From Streptomyces sp. CT34 (GTDB lineage: Bacteria > Actinomycetota > Actinomycetes > Streptomycetales > Streptomycetaceae): 64,000 nucleotides of DNA. Positions within the stretch are counted from its first letter, which is position 1, and each line of letters begins with the position of its first letter. The stretch covers positions 6,080,069-6,144,068 of the forward strand of contig NZ_KN708638.1 of the NCBI RefSeq assembly GCF_000805335.1, in the 5' to 3' direction. Below are positions 41,249 through 50,545 of the stretch, in pieces. A program made the position numbers and the translations under genes. The notes under the pieces are model-generated. The model was not told where the DNA came from, ran no database searches, and saw only the letters and a list, made by a program, of their open reading frames with translations.

Positions 41249-44122
41249 ATGACAGAGACGACGAGCGGCCCGGCACGAGGCTCCCGCGCCAAGGGCAGCA
41301 AGGCGAGCAAGGGTCTGCGTATCGAGCGCATCCACACCACCCCCGGCGTGCATCCGTACGACGAGGTCGAGTGGGCGCGCCGTGACGTCGTCATGACCAA
41401 CTGGCGCGACGGCTCGGTCAACTTCGAGCAGCGCGGCGTCGAGTTCCCCGAGTTCTGGTCGGTGAACGCGGTCAACATCGTCACGAGCAAGTACTTCCGC
41501 GGCGCGGTGGGCTCCCCGAACCGGGAGTCGAGCCTGAAGCAGCTCATCGACCGGGTCGTCAAGACGTACCGGAAGAGCGGCGAGGAGAACGGTTACTTCG
41601 CCTCCCCGGCCGACGCCGAGATCTTCGAGCACGAGCTGGCCTACGCCCTGCTCCACCAGATCTTCAGCTTCAACTCCCCGGTGTGGTTCAACGTCGGAAC
41701 CCAGCAGCCGCAGCAGGTCAGCGCCTGCTTCATCCTCTCCGTGGACGACTCCATGGAGTCGATCCTGGACTGGTACAAGGAAGAGGGGATGATCTTCAAG
41801 GGCGGCTCCGGCGCCGGCCTGAACCTCTCCCGTATCCGCTCTTCCAAGGAGCTGCTCTCCTCCGGCGGCAACGCCTCCGGCCCGGTCTCCTTCATGCGTG
41901 GCGCCGACGCCTCCGCCGGAACGATCAAGTCCGGTGGCGCCACCCGCCGCGCGGCCAAGATGGTCGTCCTCGACGTCGACCACCCCGACGTCGAGGCGTT
42001 CATCGAGACCAAGGTCAAGGAAGAGGAGAAGATCCGCGCGCTGCGTGACGCGGGCTTCGACATGGACCTGGGCGGCGACGACATCACCTCCGTCCAGTAC
42101 CAGAACGCCAACAACTCGGTCCGCGTGAACGACGAGTTCATGAAGGCCGTCGAGTCCGGCGCCAAGTTCGGGCTGCGCGGCCGGATGACCGGCGAGGTCA
42201 TCGAGGAGGTCGACGCCAAGGGGCTGTTCCGCAAGATGGCCGAGGCCGCCTGGGCCTGCGCCGACCCCGGCATCCAGTACGACGACACCATCAACCACTG
42301 GCACACCTCGCCGGAGACGGGCCGGATCACCGCGTCCAACCCGTGCAGCGAGTACATGCACCTGGACAACTCCTCGTGCAACCTCGCCTCGCTCAACCTC
42401 CTGAAGTTCCTCCGCGACGACGACCAGGGCAACCAGTCCTTCGAGGCCGCGCGGTTCGCCAAGGTCGTCGAGCTGGTCATCACGGCGATGGACATCTCGA
42501 TCTGCTTCGCGGACTTCCCCACCCAGAAGATCGGCGAGACCACCCGCGCCTTCCGCCAGCTGGGCATCGGCTACGCCAACCTCGGCGCCCTGCTGATGGC
42601 CACCGGCCACGCCTACGACTCCGACGGCGGGCGCGCGCTGGCGGGTGCCATCACCTCCCTGATGACAGGCACCTCCTACAAGCGCTCCGCCGAACTGGCC
42701 GCGGTCGTCGGCCCGTACGACGGCTACGCCCGGAACGCCGACGCCCACAAGCGCGTCATGAAGCAGCACTCTGACGCCAACGGCAGCGCGGTGCGGATGG
42801 ACGACCTGGACACCCCGGTCTGGGCCGCCGCCACCGAGGCATGGCAGGACGTGCTCCGCCTCGGTGAGAAGAACGGCTTCCGCAACGCCCAGGCGTCCGT
42901 GCTGGCCCCGACCGGCACCATCGGCCTGATGATGGACTGCGACACCACCGGCGTCGAGCCGGACCTGGCGCTGGTCAAGTTCAAGAAGCTGGTCGGCGGC
43001 GGCTCCATGCAGATCGTGAACAACACGGTCCCCAAGGCGCTCAAGCGGCTCGGCTACCAGCCCGAGCAGGTCGAGGCGATCGTCGCGCACATCGCCGAGC
43101 ACGGCAATGTCGTCGACGCCCCCGGCCTCAAGCCGGCGCACTACGAGGTCTTCGACTGCGCCATGGGCGAGCGCTCCATCTCCCCGATGGGCCATGTCCG
43201 CATGATGGCCGCGGCCCAGCCGTTCCTCTCCGGCGCGATCTCCAAGACGGTCAACGTCCCGGAGTCGGCCACCGTCGAGGAGATCGAGGACGTCTACTTC
43301 CAGGGCTGGAAGCTCGGCCTGAAGGCGCTCGCGATCTACCGCGACAACTGCAAGGTCGGCCAGCCGCTCTCCGCCAAGAAGAAGGAAGAGGAGAAGAAGG
43401 CCGAGGCCGCCGAGCAGGCCACGGAGAAGAAGGTCGTCGAGTACCGCCCGGTCCGCAAGCGCCTCCCCAAGGGCCGCCCGGGGATCACCACCTCCTTCAC
43501 CGTCGGCGGTGCCGAGGGCTACATGACCGCCAACTCCTACCCGGACGACGGTCTCGGCGAGGTCTTCCTGAAGATGTCCAAGCAGGGCTCGACCCTCGCG
43601 GGCATGATGGACGCCTTCTCCATCGCGGTGTCGGTCGGCCTCCAGTACGGCGTGCCGCTGGAGACGTACGTCTCGAAGTTCGTCAACATGCGCTTCGAGC
43701 CGGCCGGTATGACCGACGACCCGGACGTGCGGATGGCGCAGTCGATCGTCGACTACATCTTCCGCCGCCTGGCGCTGGACTTCCTGCCGTTCGAGACCCG
43801 CTCGGCACTGGGCATCCACTCCGTCGAGGAGCGCCAGCGCCACCTGGAGACCGGTTCCTACGAGCCGGCCGAGGACGAGGTCGACGTCGAGGGCTTGGCC
43901 CAGTCCGCCCCGCGCCAGACGGAGTCCACCCCGACGGTGAAGATCGTCGAGGAGTCCGCCGCGCCGGCCCCGAAGGAGGCGCACACCAACGCCGAACTGG
44001 TCGAGATGCAGCTGGGCATCAACGCCGACGCACCGCTCTGCTTCTCCTGCGGCACGAAGATGCAGCGGGCCGGCAGCTGCTACCTCTGCGAGGGCTGCGG
44101 CTCCACGAGCGGCTGCAGCTGA
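41249..44122 (+). CDS. nrdJ: Vitamin B12-dependent class II ribonucleotide reductase
   Basis: Reductase of 957 residues making dNTPs with adenosylcobalamin as radical source, so it works with or without oxygen. Motifs: the active-site Cys in QVSACFILSVDD, the specificity region FKGGSGAGLNLSRIRS, NPCSEYMHLDNSSCNLASLN with catalytic Cys/Glu, and LAPTGTIGLMMDCDTTGVEPD. The C-terminal Cys cluster CFSCGTKMQ, CYLCEGCGSTSGCS is the thiol shuttle and zinc-type tail typical of NrdJ. The ATG at 41249 has GGAGGCGG upstream. It is co-regulated with nrdR and followed by a strong terminator. Confidence 0.96.
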   Translation: MTETTSGPARGSRAKGSKASKGLRIERIHTTPGVHPYDEVEWARRDVVMTNWRDGSVNFEQRGVEFPEFWSVNAVNIVTSKYFRGAVGSPNRESSLKQLIDRVVKTYRKSGEENGYFASPADAEIFEHELAYALLHQIFSFNSPVWFNVGTQQPQQVSACFILSVDDSMESILDWYKEEGMIFKGGSGAGLNLSRIRSSKELLSSGGNASGPVSFMRGADASAGTIKSGGATRRAAKMVVLDVDHPDVEAFIETKVKEEEKIRALRDAGFDMDLGGDDITSVQYQNANNSVRVNDEFMKAVESGAKFGLRGRMTGEVIEEVDAKGLFRKMAEAAWACADPGIQYDDTINHWHTSPETGRITASNPCSEYMHLDNSSCNLASLNLLKFLRDDDQGNQSFEAARFAKVVELVITAMDISICFADFPTQKIGETTRAFRQLGIGYANLGALLMATGHAYDSDGGRALAGAITSLMTGTSYKRSAELAAVVGPYDGYARNADAHKRVMKQHSDANGSAVRMDDLDTPVWAAATEAWQDVLRLGEKNGFRNAQASVLAPTGTIGLMMDCDTTGVEPDLALVKFKKLVGGGSMQIVNNTVPKALKRLGYQPEQVEAIVAHIAEHGNVVDAPGLKPAHYEVFDCAMGERSISPMGHVRMMAAAQPFLSGAISKTVNVPESATVEEIEDVYFQGWKLGLKALAIYRDNCKVGQPLSAKKKEEEKKAEAAEQATEKKVVEYRPVRKRLPKGRPGITTSFTVGGAEGYMTANSYPDDGLGEVFLKMSKQGSTLAGMMDAFSIAVSVGLQYGVPLETYVSKFVNMRFEPAGMTDDPDVRMAQSIVDYIFRRLALDFLPFETRSALGIHSVEERQRHLETGSYEPAEDEVDVEGLAQSAPRQTESTPTVKIVEESAAPAPKEAHTNAELVEMQLGINADAPLCFSCGTKMQRAGSCYLCEGCGSTSGCS

Positions 44123-44202
44123 CGGCGCACGCTCCCCGGCGCGTACGCAGGTACGCAGCCGGTGGGCATGAGCCGGTGTGAAGCGCCGGCGTGACGAGCC
44201 GA

Positions 44203-44249
44203 CCAGGGCGGTGGAACCGGGGATCCGGTCTCCACCGCCCTGGCTTCTT
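44203..44249 (+). terminator. Terminator after nrdJ
   Basis: A 13-bp stem CCAGGGCGGTGGA / TCCACCGCCCTGG encloses a second stem ACCGG/CCGGT. CTTCTTT follows, giving a pyrimidine-rich tail. Confidence 0.9.
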
Positions 44250-44380
44250 TCCGCGGGGCCTGCCGGGGGGAGCCCGAGCCGGGCAGCGCTCCGGCGGGGC
44301 TGGTCTGCGGACCCGGTCTGCGGGCCCGGTGTGGTGTGAGTCGGTGCCGTGCGCTCTGCATCCCCGGACCGGAATTCCTT

Positions 44381-44439
44381 GTCGGCGGGAACGCTGCCGG
44401 CGGGAATCCGGTCGGTGGGAATCCCGCCGGTAGGAATCC
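44381..44439. repeat. Four degenerate 15-bp repeats
   Basis: Units of the form GTCGGCGGGAACGCT recur four times with substitutions (GGCGGGAATCC, GGTGGGAATCC, GGTAGGAATCC). They lie between the nrdJ terminator and the hydrolase gene and are not coding on either strand as far as can be judged. Confidence 0.7.
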
Positions 44440-44469
44440 TCGGCGCCCGGTCGGGGTGCTTCTCCCGGT

Positions 44470-45327
44470 TTATCGGCCGGGTTTCCCTGCCGAGAGGAAT
44501 TCCTCGACGGTCCGGGTGAAGCGGTGAGGATCGTCGAGCCAGGGGTAGTGGCCGGCGTCCCGTTGGACGGCCAGTTCGGCACCGGCGAGCAGTTCGGCGA
44601 TACCGGCGGCGACGCGGGGGAGCGGGCCGCTGTCCTTCTCACCCGCGAGGACCAGGACCCGCGCATCCCATGAGGCGAGGGCGGCACGTGCCGCGGCCGG
44701 GTCGAAGGCACCGGAGGAGGCATAGATCTCCGCGGCCGGTTCGTTGGTCTGCGCCACTTCGCGGGCGGCGTGGGCCGCGGCGACCGCGTCCCAACGGCCG
44801 TAGAAGAACGGGGCGATGGCGTCCCATTCCTTGTCCGTCGCGGAACCGGCCCACACGGCCTCGTAGGCGGCGTACGCCTCCGAGAACCACGGTTCGGCCG
44901 ACCGCAGCGAGGCCGCCTCCCGGCGGTGCTCCTCGGTGAAATCGATGCCCACGGCCCGCGCGCGGGCCGTGATCAGCGCGAGCGAGCGGACACGCCGCGG
45001 GTACCGGGCCGCGTAGAGCAGTGCGAGATCACCGCCCGCGGAGTGCGCGAGAAGATCGACGCGGTCCGTGCCCAGGTGAGCGCGGAGCGACTCGACATCG
45101 TCGACCTGCCGGTCGCAGCGGTACGTTGCCGAGTCGGCGGGGATGGCGGAGCCGCCGGTGCCGCGCAGATCGAGCATGATCAGCCGGCGGTGCCGGGACA
45201 GCCCACCGAGATCGCCGAGATAGGCGGCGGCGCGCATGGGCCCACCGGGAATACAGAGCAGCGGTTCGCCTTCCCCCTGTTCCCGGTAGGCGAGTTGGGT
45301 CCCGTCGGGAGCGCTGAACGTGGGCAT
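44470..45327 (-). CDS. Alpha/beta-fold hydrolase
   Basis: Hydrolase of 285 residues of the proline iminopeptidase/haloperoxidase-like type. Visible: oxyanion strand LLCIPGGPMRAAAYLGDL, LIMLDLRGTGGS, nucleophile elbow LLAHSAGGDLAL with the catalytic Ser, Asp-type acid in VLAGEKDSG, and the catalytic His in QRDAGHYPWLDDP. The ATG at 45327 gives the natural N-terminus MPTFSAPDGTQLAYREQG. There is no obvious operon partner and the substrate is unknown. Confidence 0.88.
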   Translation of the reverse strand: MPTFSAPDGTQLAYREQGEGEPLLCIPGGPMRAAAYLGDLGGLSRHRRLIMLDLRGTGGSAIPADSATYRCDRQVDDVESLRAHLGTDRVDLLAHSAGGDLALLYAARYPRRVRSLALITARARAVGIDFTEEHRREAASLRSAEPWFSEAYAAYEAVWAGSATDKEWDAIAPFFYGRWDAVAAAHAAREVAQTNEPAAEIYASSGAFDPAAARAALASWDARVLVLAGEKDSGPLPRVAAGIAELLAGAELAVQRDAGHYPWLDDPHRFTRTVEEFLSAGKPGR

Positions 45328-45776
45328 GACGCCATCTTTGTGGGGGCTGGCGATCACAGCAAGGGGATGGGGAAATTACCTGCCGGCGCCGTGCTGCTGG
45401 CCGGGATTGCGCATAGTGTCCTGGGGGTGGGGCCCTCGGCCACCTTGGCTTTTGACTGCCGTCTTCTCGACGCCCGGGACGTGCGCCCGTGAACTCCTCC
45501 GTGAGTCCCGGAACTCCTCAGAGGGTCGTGAATCCCTTCGCGTGTCCGTGATTTCCCTGCCCGTGGACTCTCTGCCGTGACGGGCTGTCCGGCTGCGGGA
45601 TTTCCGTCCGTGGGCTGCTGTCTGCGGGATTTCCGTCCGTGATTTTCCGTTCGTGATGCGGCAGTTGAGGTACGGGGGTCGGCGTGGCGTGCAGGGTGAC
45701 TCGGCCGGGTCGTCGCGCCGCCGTGAGCTCCCCTCCGCTCGCGCCGGAGCATGCCACGGGATGCCGCAGAGGACGG
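45328..45776. other. Intergenic region with degenerate short repeats
   Basis: About 450 bases with no gene. From about 45540 to 45660 the plus strand has repeated GGGATTTCCGTCCGTG and TTTCCGTTCGTG-like units. Neither strand gives a convincing protein. Possibly decayed sequence between the hydrolase start and the MFS stop. Confidence 0.5.
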
Positions 45777-47075
45777 CTATCGGGCCGCGCGAGAGCGGGC
45801 TTCCGGAAGTCGGTCTGCCGGACCAGGGGAGCGGCGCGTGGCCGAGCGGGCACGTGCGTGGAGCAGCGCGGCGGCGAGCTGGAGGGCGGCAATCGCCAGC
45901 AGTGGTACGGGCGGTGGCAGCGGGGCGGCCAGTCCGGCGAGGGCCGCCCCGCAGGCCGCCGCCGTGATCTTCAGGCCCGCCCCCAGGGTGAAGACCTGGG
46001 CCCGTACGCGCGCCGGGGCGTGATCCGCCCGGATCCGCAGCGTCGCGGTCAGGAGCGGGCCGTCGAAGAGCCCCGCGAGGACGAACAGCGCCACGATGGC
46101 CGGCGGCGCCGGTATCAGGGCCGCGCCTCCCAGGGACAGCCCGGTGCCCAACAGGGCGGCGGTGGCCTGGTGTTGGACCGGAATGCGCGGTTCCCGGCGG
46201 GCCACGGCCAGGGAGCCGGCGAGTGCCCCGATGGCGAACGCGGTCATCAGGGCGCCACCGCTTCCCGGGCCGCCCCGATAGGCGGCGAGCAGTACCGTGG
46301 CGGTGGTCAGCCCGCCGATCCCGACGAATGCCAGGCAGGTCGCCGCGGTGATCGCCCGCAGCTCCGGGATGCGCCGTACGGCCGCGAGGCCCGTCGTCAG
46401 ATCGGACCGCAGCGTGGTCCGCGCGGCGGGCGGGATCAGCGCCGGGGACGTTTCCGGGACCGGCGCCGGGAACTCTCCTGCGGGACGTACGCCGGCAAGC
46501 GCGTGCCCGTAGGGGAGCCCGGTGGCCAGTACTGCGGCAGTGGCTGCCGCTCCGGCGAGCAGCCACATCGCGGGACCCGGCCCGGTCAGCCCGGCGATCA
46601 CACTGACGACCGCGGGTCCGGCCACCGACGCGGCGTTGTAGACCGCCGCATCCCGTGCGTAGGCGCGGTCGCGCGGGGTGCCTGCCGGCACCAGGAGGGC
46701 GATCAGCCCCGACAGCCCACCGGAGACCACCGGGCCGCAGCAGCCGCCGAGAAGGGCTGCGGCCAGGGTCACGGGGGCGGGAGCGCGCCCCAAGAGCAGT
46801 GCCAGCGCCGTGATGGCCGCGGCGAAGCCGCCCAGCGCGCCGGCGTGGAAGAACCGCGGCCTTCGCGTCCGGGCGGCGACGGCGCCCACCAGGGGAGCGG
46901 CGAGGACGTGCGGTGCCATCCAGGCGGTGAGGGTGTACGCCCCCTGGGCCGTGCTTCCGGTGCGGGCGAGCGCCAGCAGCACCACGGCCACGCCCGTGCC
47001 TTCCTCGGCGAGCCGCGCGAGGAAGGCCGTGGCCGGATAGAGCCTTAAACCGGTGGGGAGTTGGGGTGTGCGCAC
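45777..47075 (-). CDS. MFS transporter
   Basis: Major facilitator protein of 432 residues with about twelve hydrophobic segments (for example VTLAAALLGGCCGPVVSGGLSGLIALLVPAG, AVVSVIAGLTGPGPAMWLLAGAAATAAVLA and ITAATCLAFVGIGGLTTATVLLAAY). It has no extra domain. Such proteins export drugs or metabolites, but the substrate is unknown. The GTG at 47075 has GGAGG seven bases upstream; the longer upstream frame is noise. It is divergent from the CGNR-type regulator, with an 8-bp inverted repeat in between, so it is probably controlled by that protein. Confidence 0.85.
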   Translation of the reverse strand: MRTPQLPTGLRLYPATAFLARLAEEGTGVAVVLLALARTGSTAQGAYTLTAWMAPHVLAAPLVGAVAARTRRPRFFHAGALGGFAAAITALALLLGRAPAPVTLAAALLGGCCGPVVSGGLSGLIALLVPAGTPRDRAYARDAAVYNAASVAGPAVVSVIAGLTGPGPAMWLLAGAAATAAVLATGLPYGHALAGVRPAGEFPAPVPETSPALIPPAARTTLRSDLTTGLAAVRRIPELRAITAATCLAFVGIGGLTTATVLLAAYRGGPGSGGALMTAFAIGALAGSLAVARREPRIPVQHQATAALLGTGLSLGGAALIPAPPAIVALFVLAGLFDGPLLTATLRIRADHAPARVRAQVFTLGAGLKITAAACGAALAGLAAPLPPPVPLLAIAALQLAAALLHARARSATRRSPGPADRLPEARSRAAR

Positions 47076-47123
47076 GGCGATTCCTCCACGGGCGGCGGGA
47101 AGCAGACGGCAGGTGACGAGCAG

Positions 47124-47155
47124 GTGTAACGGGTTAGGGAGGTAAAACGTTACAC
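47124..47155. promoter_or_regulatory. Inverted repeat between the MFS and CGNR genes
   Basis: GTGTAACG, 16 bases, CGTTACAC: a perfect 8-bp inverted repeat in the divergent promoter region. Candidate operator of the CGNR protein. Confidence 0.55.
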
Positions 47156-47241
47156 TGAGTCTGAGAGGTCGGACCTCGACGACGGCACGGAGATCATCCG
47201 AGGGGTCACCCGGGAATCGGCAGCGGAGGAGAAGGGTCGCC

Positions 47242-47835
47242 ATGACCGCTATCAGTGGCACCGCAGAGCACGGCTTCCGGCCTGTGGACCGGCTGATCGA
47301 CCTGGCGAACGCCGTGCGCGCCGCACCCGGCCTGCCGCGTACGGCCCTCGTCGAACTCCTCGCGCGCCACGGCGAGAGCCCGGACGATCTCACCGACGAG
47401 GCGTTCCCGCCGGATGACGCCGATGCCCTGCGCGCCGCCGCGGCCCGTATCGCGCACCTCCTTGCGGAGACCGACGTCGACCGGGCCGCGCTCGCCATCA
47501 ATGCGCTGCTGGCCGAGTGCGGCGCCCGTCCGCATCTCTCCCGGCACGGCGGCCACCCGTGGCACCTCCACGTGGACCGGGGTGATGACGCGAGCTGGGC
47601 CGACTGGTTCCTGGCCTCAAGTGCCCTCGCCCTGGCCCAGGTTCTGACCGAATACGGCCGCATCCCCTGGGGCGAATGTGCCGCGGCCGGCTGCGCAACC
47701 CTCTATTCGGGCGTCGGCCCGGGAAGCGCCCGCCGCTATTGCTCGGCCACCTGCGCCTCCCGGGAACGGGTCGCGGCACACCGCCGCCGTAAAAGGCAGG
47801 AGGCTGCGGGAACGAAACGTGAGAGCAAGACGTGA
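47242..47835 (+). CDS. CGNR zinc-finger protein, probable regulator
   Basis: Protein of 197 residues. The N-terminal part is an ABATE-type domain (RPVDRLIDLANAVRAAP, AALAINALLAECGARPHLSRHGGHPWHLHV); the C-terminus is the CGNR zinc finger CAAAGCATLYSGVGPGSARRYCSATCASRERVAAHRRR, with Cys residues positioned as C-x4-C and C-x3-C. ABATE-CGNR proteins are thought to be stress-linked transcription regulators. The ATG at 47242 has GAGGAGAAGG upstream. It is divergent from the MFS gene. Confidence 0.85.
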   Translation: MTAISGTAEHGFRPVDRLIDLANAVRAAPGLPRTALVELLARHGESPDDLTDEAFPPDDADALRAAAARIAHLLAETDVDRAALAINALLAECGARPHLSRHGGHPWHLHVDRGDDASWADWFLASSALALAQVLTEYGRIPWGECAAAGCATLYSGVGPGSARRYCSATCASRERVAAHRRRKRQEAAGTKRESKT

Positions 47836-47958
47836 GAGCAAGAGCGGCCGAACGAAGGGGAGCTGAACGAGGGGAGGGGACTCGGTCGATCGCTGCCCCC
47901 GTCCGTACCGGCCCATTCCGTCATCAACGGCGTCGCTCAGCTACGCATCAGCCGCCCT

Positions 47959-48480
47959 TCAGCCGCCCATGAGCCCGGCGAACGTGTCCGGGTCGGCGTC
48001 GAACCCGCGTATGACGGGGTGGAACCGCCATTCGCCCGCCGCGTCCCGGGAGAATTCGGCGACCGCCGCCGCGGTGGCCTCCGCGACTTCGGCGAAGTCG
48101 TTCTCGGCCAGCTGGTGGTACCCCTCGCGCACCACGACAACGGTGTTCTCCACCTCGCCGAAGACCTTCCGGCCGTCGGTCTGCTGGATGAGCACGCCCA
48201 CCACGACGCGGGAGTAGTTTTCGGACAGCCGGTTCAGTTCCAGCGTCAGGACCTCGTCGGCACCGAACCCCTGGCCGGTCCGGCTGTCCCGGTTGAGGGT
48301 GATGGTTCCGTCGGGCGACCGGCTGTCGAAGTGCACCAGATATGCCGGCTCGCCGTGCGGCGCGTCCGCCCGGTACGTCGCCGCGATGATGTCGAGGTCA
48401 ATGTCCGGATCACCGATGGGGCTGGGGTCCCACCCCAGCGATACCTCGACCTTGTCCATGCCTTTGTTGAGCGTGCTCAC
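47959..48480 (-). CDS. TerD-family stress protein
   Basis: Protein of 173 residues with the TerD fold, a calcium-binding family linked to tellurite resistance and general stress. Typical parts are MDKVEVSLGWDPSPIGDPDIDLDIIAATYR, a DGTITLNRDSRTGQGFGADEVLTLELNRLSENYSRVVVGVLIQQ middle, and the acidic C-terminus. It starts with GTG, with GGAAGGGGAG upstream. No other ter genes lie nearby, so it is a solitary member, as often found in streptomycetes. Confidence 0.9.
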   Translation of the reverse strand: MSTLNKGMDKVEVSLGWDPSPIGDPDIDLDIIAATYRADAPHGEPAYLVHFDSRSPDGTITLNRDSRTGQGFGADEVLTLELNRLSENYSRVVVGVLIQQTDGRKVFGEVENTVVVVREGYHQLAENDFAEVAEATAAAVAEFSRDAAGEWRFHPVIRGFDADPDTFAGLMGG

Positions 48481-49094
48481 CGGGCTCCCCTTCCGTCAGC
48501 TCCCGTGGCGCAGCTCGCCCGCACGTATGCGGGCAACTCCTAAGGATTTCCCCTTGTTTGCCATGGTGCCACGCAAAGGCGTTCCGCGGACGAGGCGAAC
48601 TTCCCCTGTGGAAAAACCCGTTACGAGCAGTACCGCCGACGTGAAAGCGCCGACCCGACGAGGGGAATTCGTGCGGCGTGATCCCCGGGAACACGGCGAT
48701 GGGACGCGACCCACAGGAGGCGACCGACCGCCGGGAGACCGGCCGTCCGTTCCTGGGGAGGGCGGGCACGCAGGGCGGGCACGCGGGCACCGCTCCGTCG
48801 GGCCGGGCTGCGGAGGTGCACGGCGGCGAGACCCGTCGGCTCGGCCCGCCGCGGTGGCGGTGCCCACAGGGGGTGGTGAACGGCTCCCGTATGGCGTGCG
48901 GCTCGTCGGGCGCTCCTACCGGTCGGGCGCTGCTACCGGGGGGATCTGTCCCGGGGAGGCCGGGGAGGCCGCGGAGGCGGGCGAGCGGCGGCCGGGCTCG
49001 CCTGCCCCATCGATCCGCGTCCGTAAGGCAGTTCGGGGTGGTCACCGTGTGACGCGCAGCTATTCGTTGTGCTTATGGGCCGTACGATGGCGCG
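48481..49094. other. Gene-free region upstream of terD
   Basis: About 610 bases. Open frames here have shadow composition (Arg/Pro/Gly). TGTGGAAAA at 48607-48615 is a weak DnaA-like match. A TACGAT hexamer at 49083-49088 lies six bases before the next gene. Confidence 0.5.
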
Positions 49095-49700
49095 GTGCTG
49101 GTCAAGTGGATTCGCCTCACCGTTGTGGACCGTCGAGGGTTCGAGCGGGGGCAGCGGAAATGGGCGGGGCTGCTGGGGGAGCCAGGGTTCCGCGGGCAGG
49201 CCGGGGGGTGGAGCCGGGGGCGCCCGGGAGTGGCGCATCTGGTCGCCTTCTGGGAGAGCCGGGCGTTCTACGACTCCTTCATGGCGCGCTCCCACGACCG
49301 GCTGGCCGCCTCCCAGGTCGGCACCTACAAGGACAGCCAAGTCCGGCTGTTCGAGCATGAATTCGACGTAAAGGTCGGTTTCCGGCCGGCGTTCGGCGAC
49401 GCGGATGTGCTGCGGCTGGCGCACTGCCAGGTGCGCCAGGACCGGGTGGACCACTTCGTCCTCATGCAGGAGAAGGTCTGGAACCCGGCGATGGCCGGTT
49501 CGCCGGGCATGCTGCGGGGGATGGTCGGCCGGGCCCCCGGTGAGGAATTCCTGGTCCTGTCGATGTGGCAGTCCGCCGCCGAGCGTGGGAAATACCGGCC
49601 GGAGCGGGTGGAACGGCTGGCGCTGCGGGCCCAGATAGCCGCGGACGTCCGCGCGATCGCGGGCGACGTGGTGCAGCTCGAACCGTCCTGGACGGTGTGA
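49095..49700 (+). CDS. YdbC-like protein (DUF4937 family)
   Basis: Protein of 201 residues resembling YdbC/DUF4937 proteins: WIRLTVVDRRGFERGQRKWAGLLGEPGFRGQAGGWS and VAHLVAFWESRAFYDSFMARSHDRLAASQVGTYKDSQVRLFEHEFDVK, then a second similar half (LAHCQVRQDRVDHFVLMQEKVWNPAM and VLSMWQSAAERGKY). Each half looks like an antibiotic-biosynthesis-monooxygenase-type ferredoxin-like fold, so the protein is probably a fused pair. No reaction is known. The GTG start follows a TACGAT hexamer by six bases, suggesting a leaderless transcript. Confidence 0.75.
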   Translation: MLVKWIRLTVVDRRGFERGQRKWAGLLGEPGFRGQAGGWSRGRPGVAHLVAFWESRAFYDSFMARSHDRLAASQVGTYKDSQVRLFEHEFDVKVGFRPAFGDADVLRLAHCQVRQDRVDHFVLMQEKVWNPAMAGSPGMLRGMVGRAPGEEFLVLSMWQSAAERGKYRPERVERLALRAQIAADVRAIAGDVVQLEPSWTV

Positions 49701-49750
49701 ACGCATCGCCGGCCGGAGCGCCGCGGCGGTGAACGCCTCGGCTGGTGCGG

Positions 49751-50497
49751 TCAGCCGGCGGTGCCGGGGGAGCCGTCGCCCGAGGCTGCCGCGGCCGGCT
49801 GTTCCGCGGTGAAGACGCCCGCGCGGGCGGCGGCCAGGGTTGCCGCCGCGGCCTGGTCGGCGAGTGCCGCATCGACCGGCTCCCGGCTGATGAACAACCG
49901 GAAGAACAGCGGCGCGGAGACCGACCGGACCAGTGCGCCGGCGTCGATGGCGGCTTCCTCGGGGGAGCCGGGGAGGGGCTCGCGCCCGGTCAGCTCGCCG
50001 CGGTCGACGGCGCGCTCCACGATGGCTTCGCAGCGCGCGAACCGCTCGGTGTAGTAGGCGCGCAGCGCGGCGGCGGCCCGTTCCGACTGGAAGGCGGCTG
50101 CGATGATCGCGGACCCCGAGGCAGCCACCGCCGGGTCGGCGAACGAGGCGACGACCTCGTGCGCGAGCGCCCGCAGGTCACCCTCGAAGGAACCGGTGTC
50201 TGGCGGGGTCCAGGTGTCCTCGCCCGCCAGGTCCAGGGCGTCGGCCACCAGTCCCTCGACGTCGCCCCAGCGGCGGTAGAGCGTCGTCTTGTGCACACCG
50301 GAGTGCTCGGCGACGTATTCGACGGTCAGCCCGGGATAGCCGTGTTCGGTGAGGCCGGTCAGTACGGCGTCGCGGACGGCGGCCCGGGTGCGGGCGGTGC
50401 GTCCGCCGGGGCGCCGGGTGCCGGGGGTGGGCGCGGTCGCGGGCGTACCGCTGCCGGGTTCCGCTCCGGCCTGCTTCTTCTCGTCCTCGCCAGTCAA
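49751..50497 (-). CDS. TetR-family regulator divergent from the ABC-F gene
   Basis: Repressor of about 248 residues. The helix-turn-helix is RAAVRDAVLTGLTEHGYPGLTVEYVAEHSGVHKTTLYRRWGD; a TetR C-terminal ligand domain follows. A TTG at 50497 is chosen as start: it has GGGAG six bases upstream, and both palindromic operator candidates then lie outside the gene. ATGs at 50536/50539 would give 261-262 residues but place one palindrome inside the coding region and lack a ribosome site. It is divergent from the ABC-F gene, which is its likely target; the inducer may be an antibiotic. Confidence 0.85.
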   Translation of the reverse strand: MTGEDEKKQAGAEPGSGTPATAPTPGTRRPGGRTARTRAAVRDAVLTGLTEHGYPGLTVEYVAEHSGVHKTTLYRRWGDVEGLVADALDLAGEDTWTPPDTGSFEGDLRALAHEVVASFADPAVAASGSAIIAAAFQSERAAAALRAYYTERFARCEAIVERAVDRGELTGREPLPGSPEEAAIDAGALVRSVSAPLFFRLFISREPVDAALADQAAAATLAAARAGVFTAEQPAAAASGDGSPGTAG

Positions 50498-50516
50498 TTG
50501 CAACTCCCGTTGCGTT
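50497..50516. promoter_or_regulatory. TetR operator candidate 2
   Basis: The inner arms GCAAC / GTTGC surround TCCC, and the right arm GTTGCGTT is identical to that of the perfect palindrome 49 bases away. It overlaps the proposed TetR ribosome site. Confidence 0.55.
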
Positions 50517-50545
50517 AGTGAGTACTCCTGTGTCATCATCAGCGT

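Noticed and set aside
48607..48615. DnaA box upstream of terD
   Set aside because: TGTGGAAAA deviates from the Streptomyces consensus and is alone, unlike the pair at recQ.
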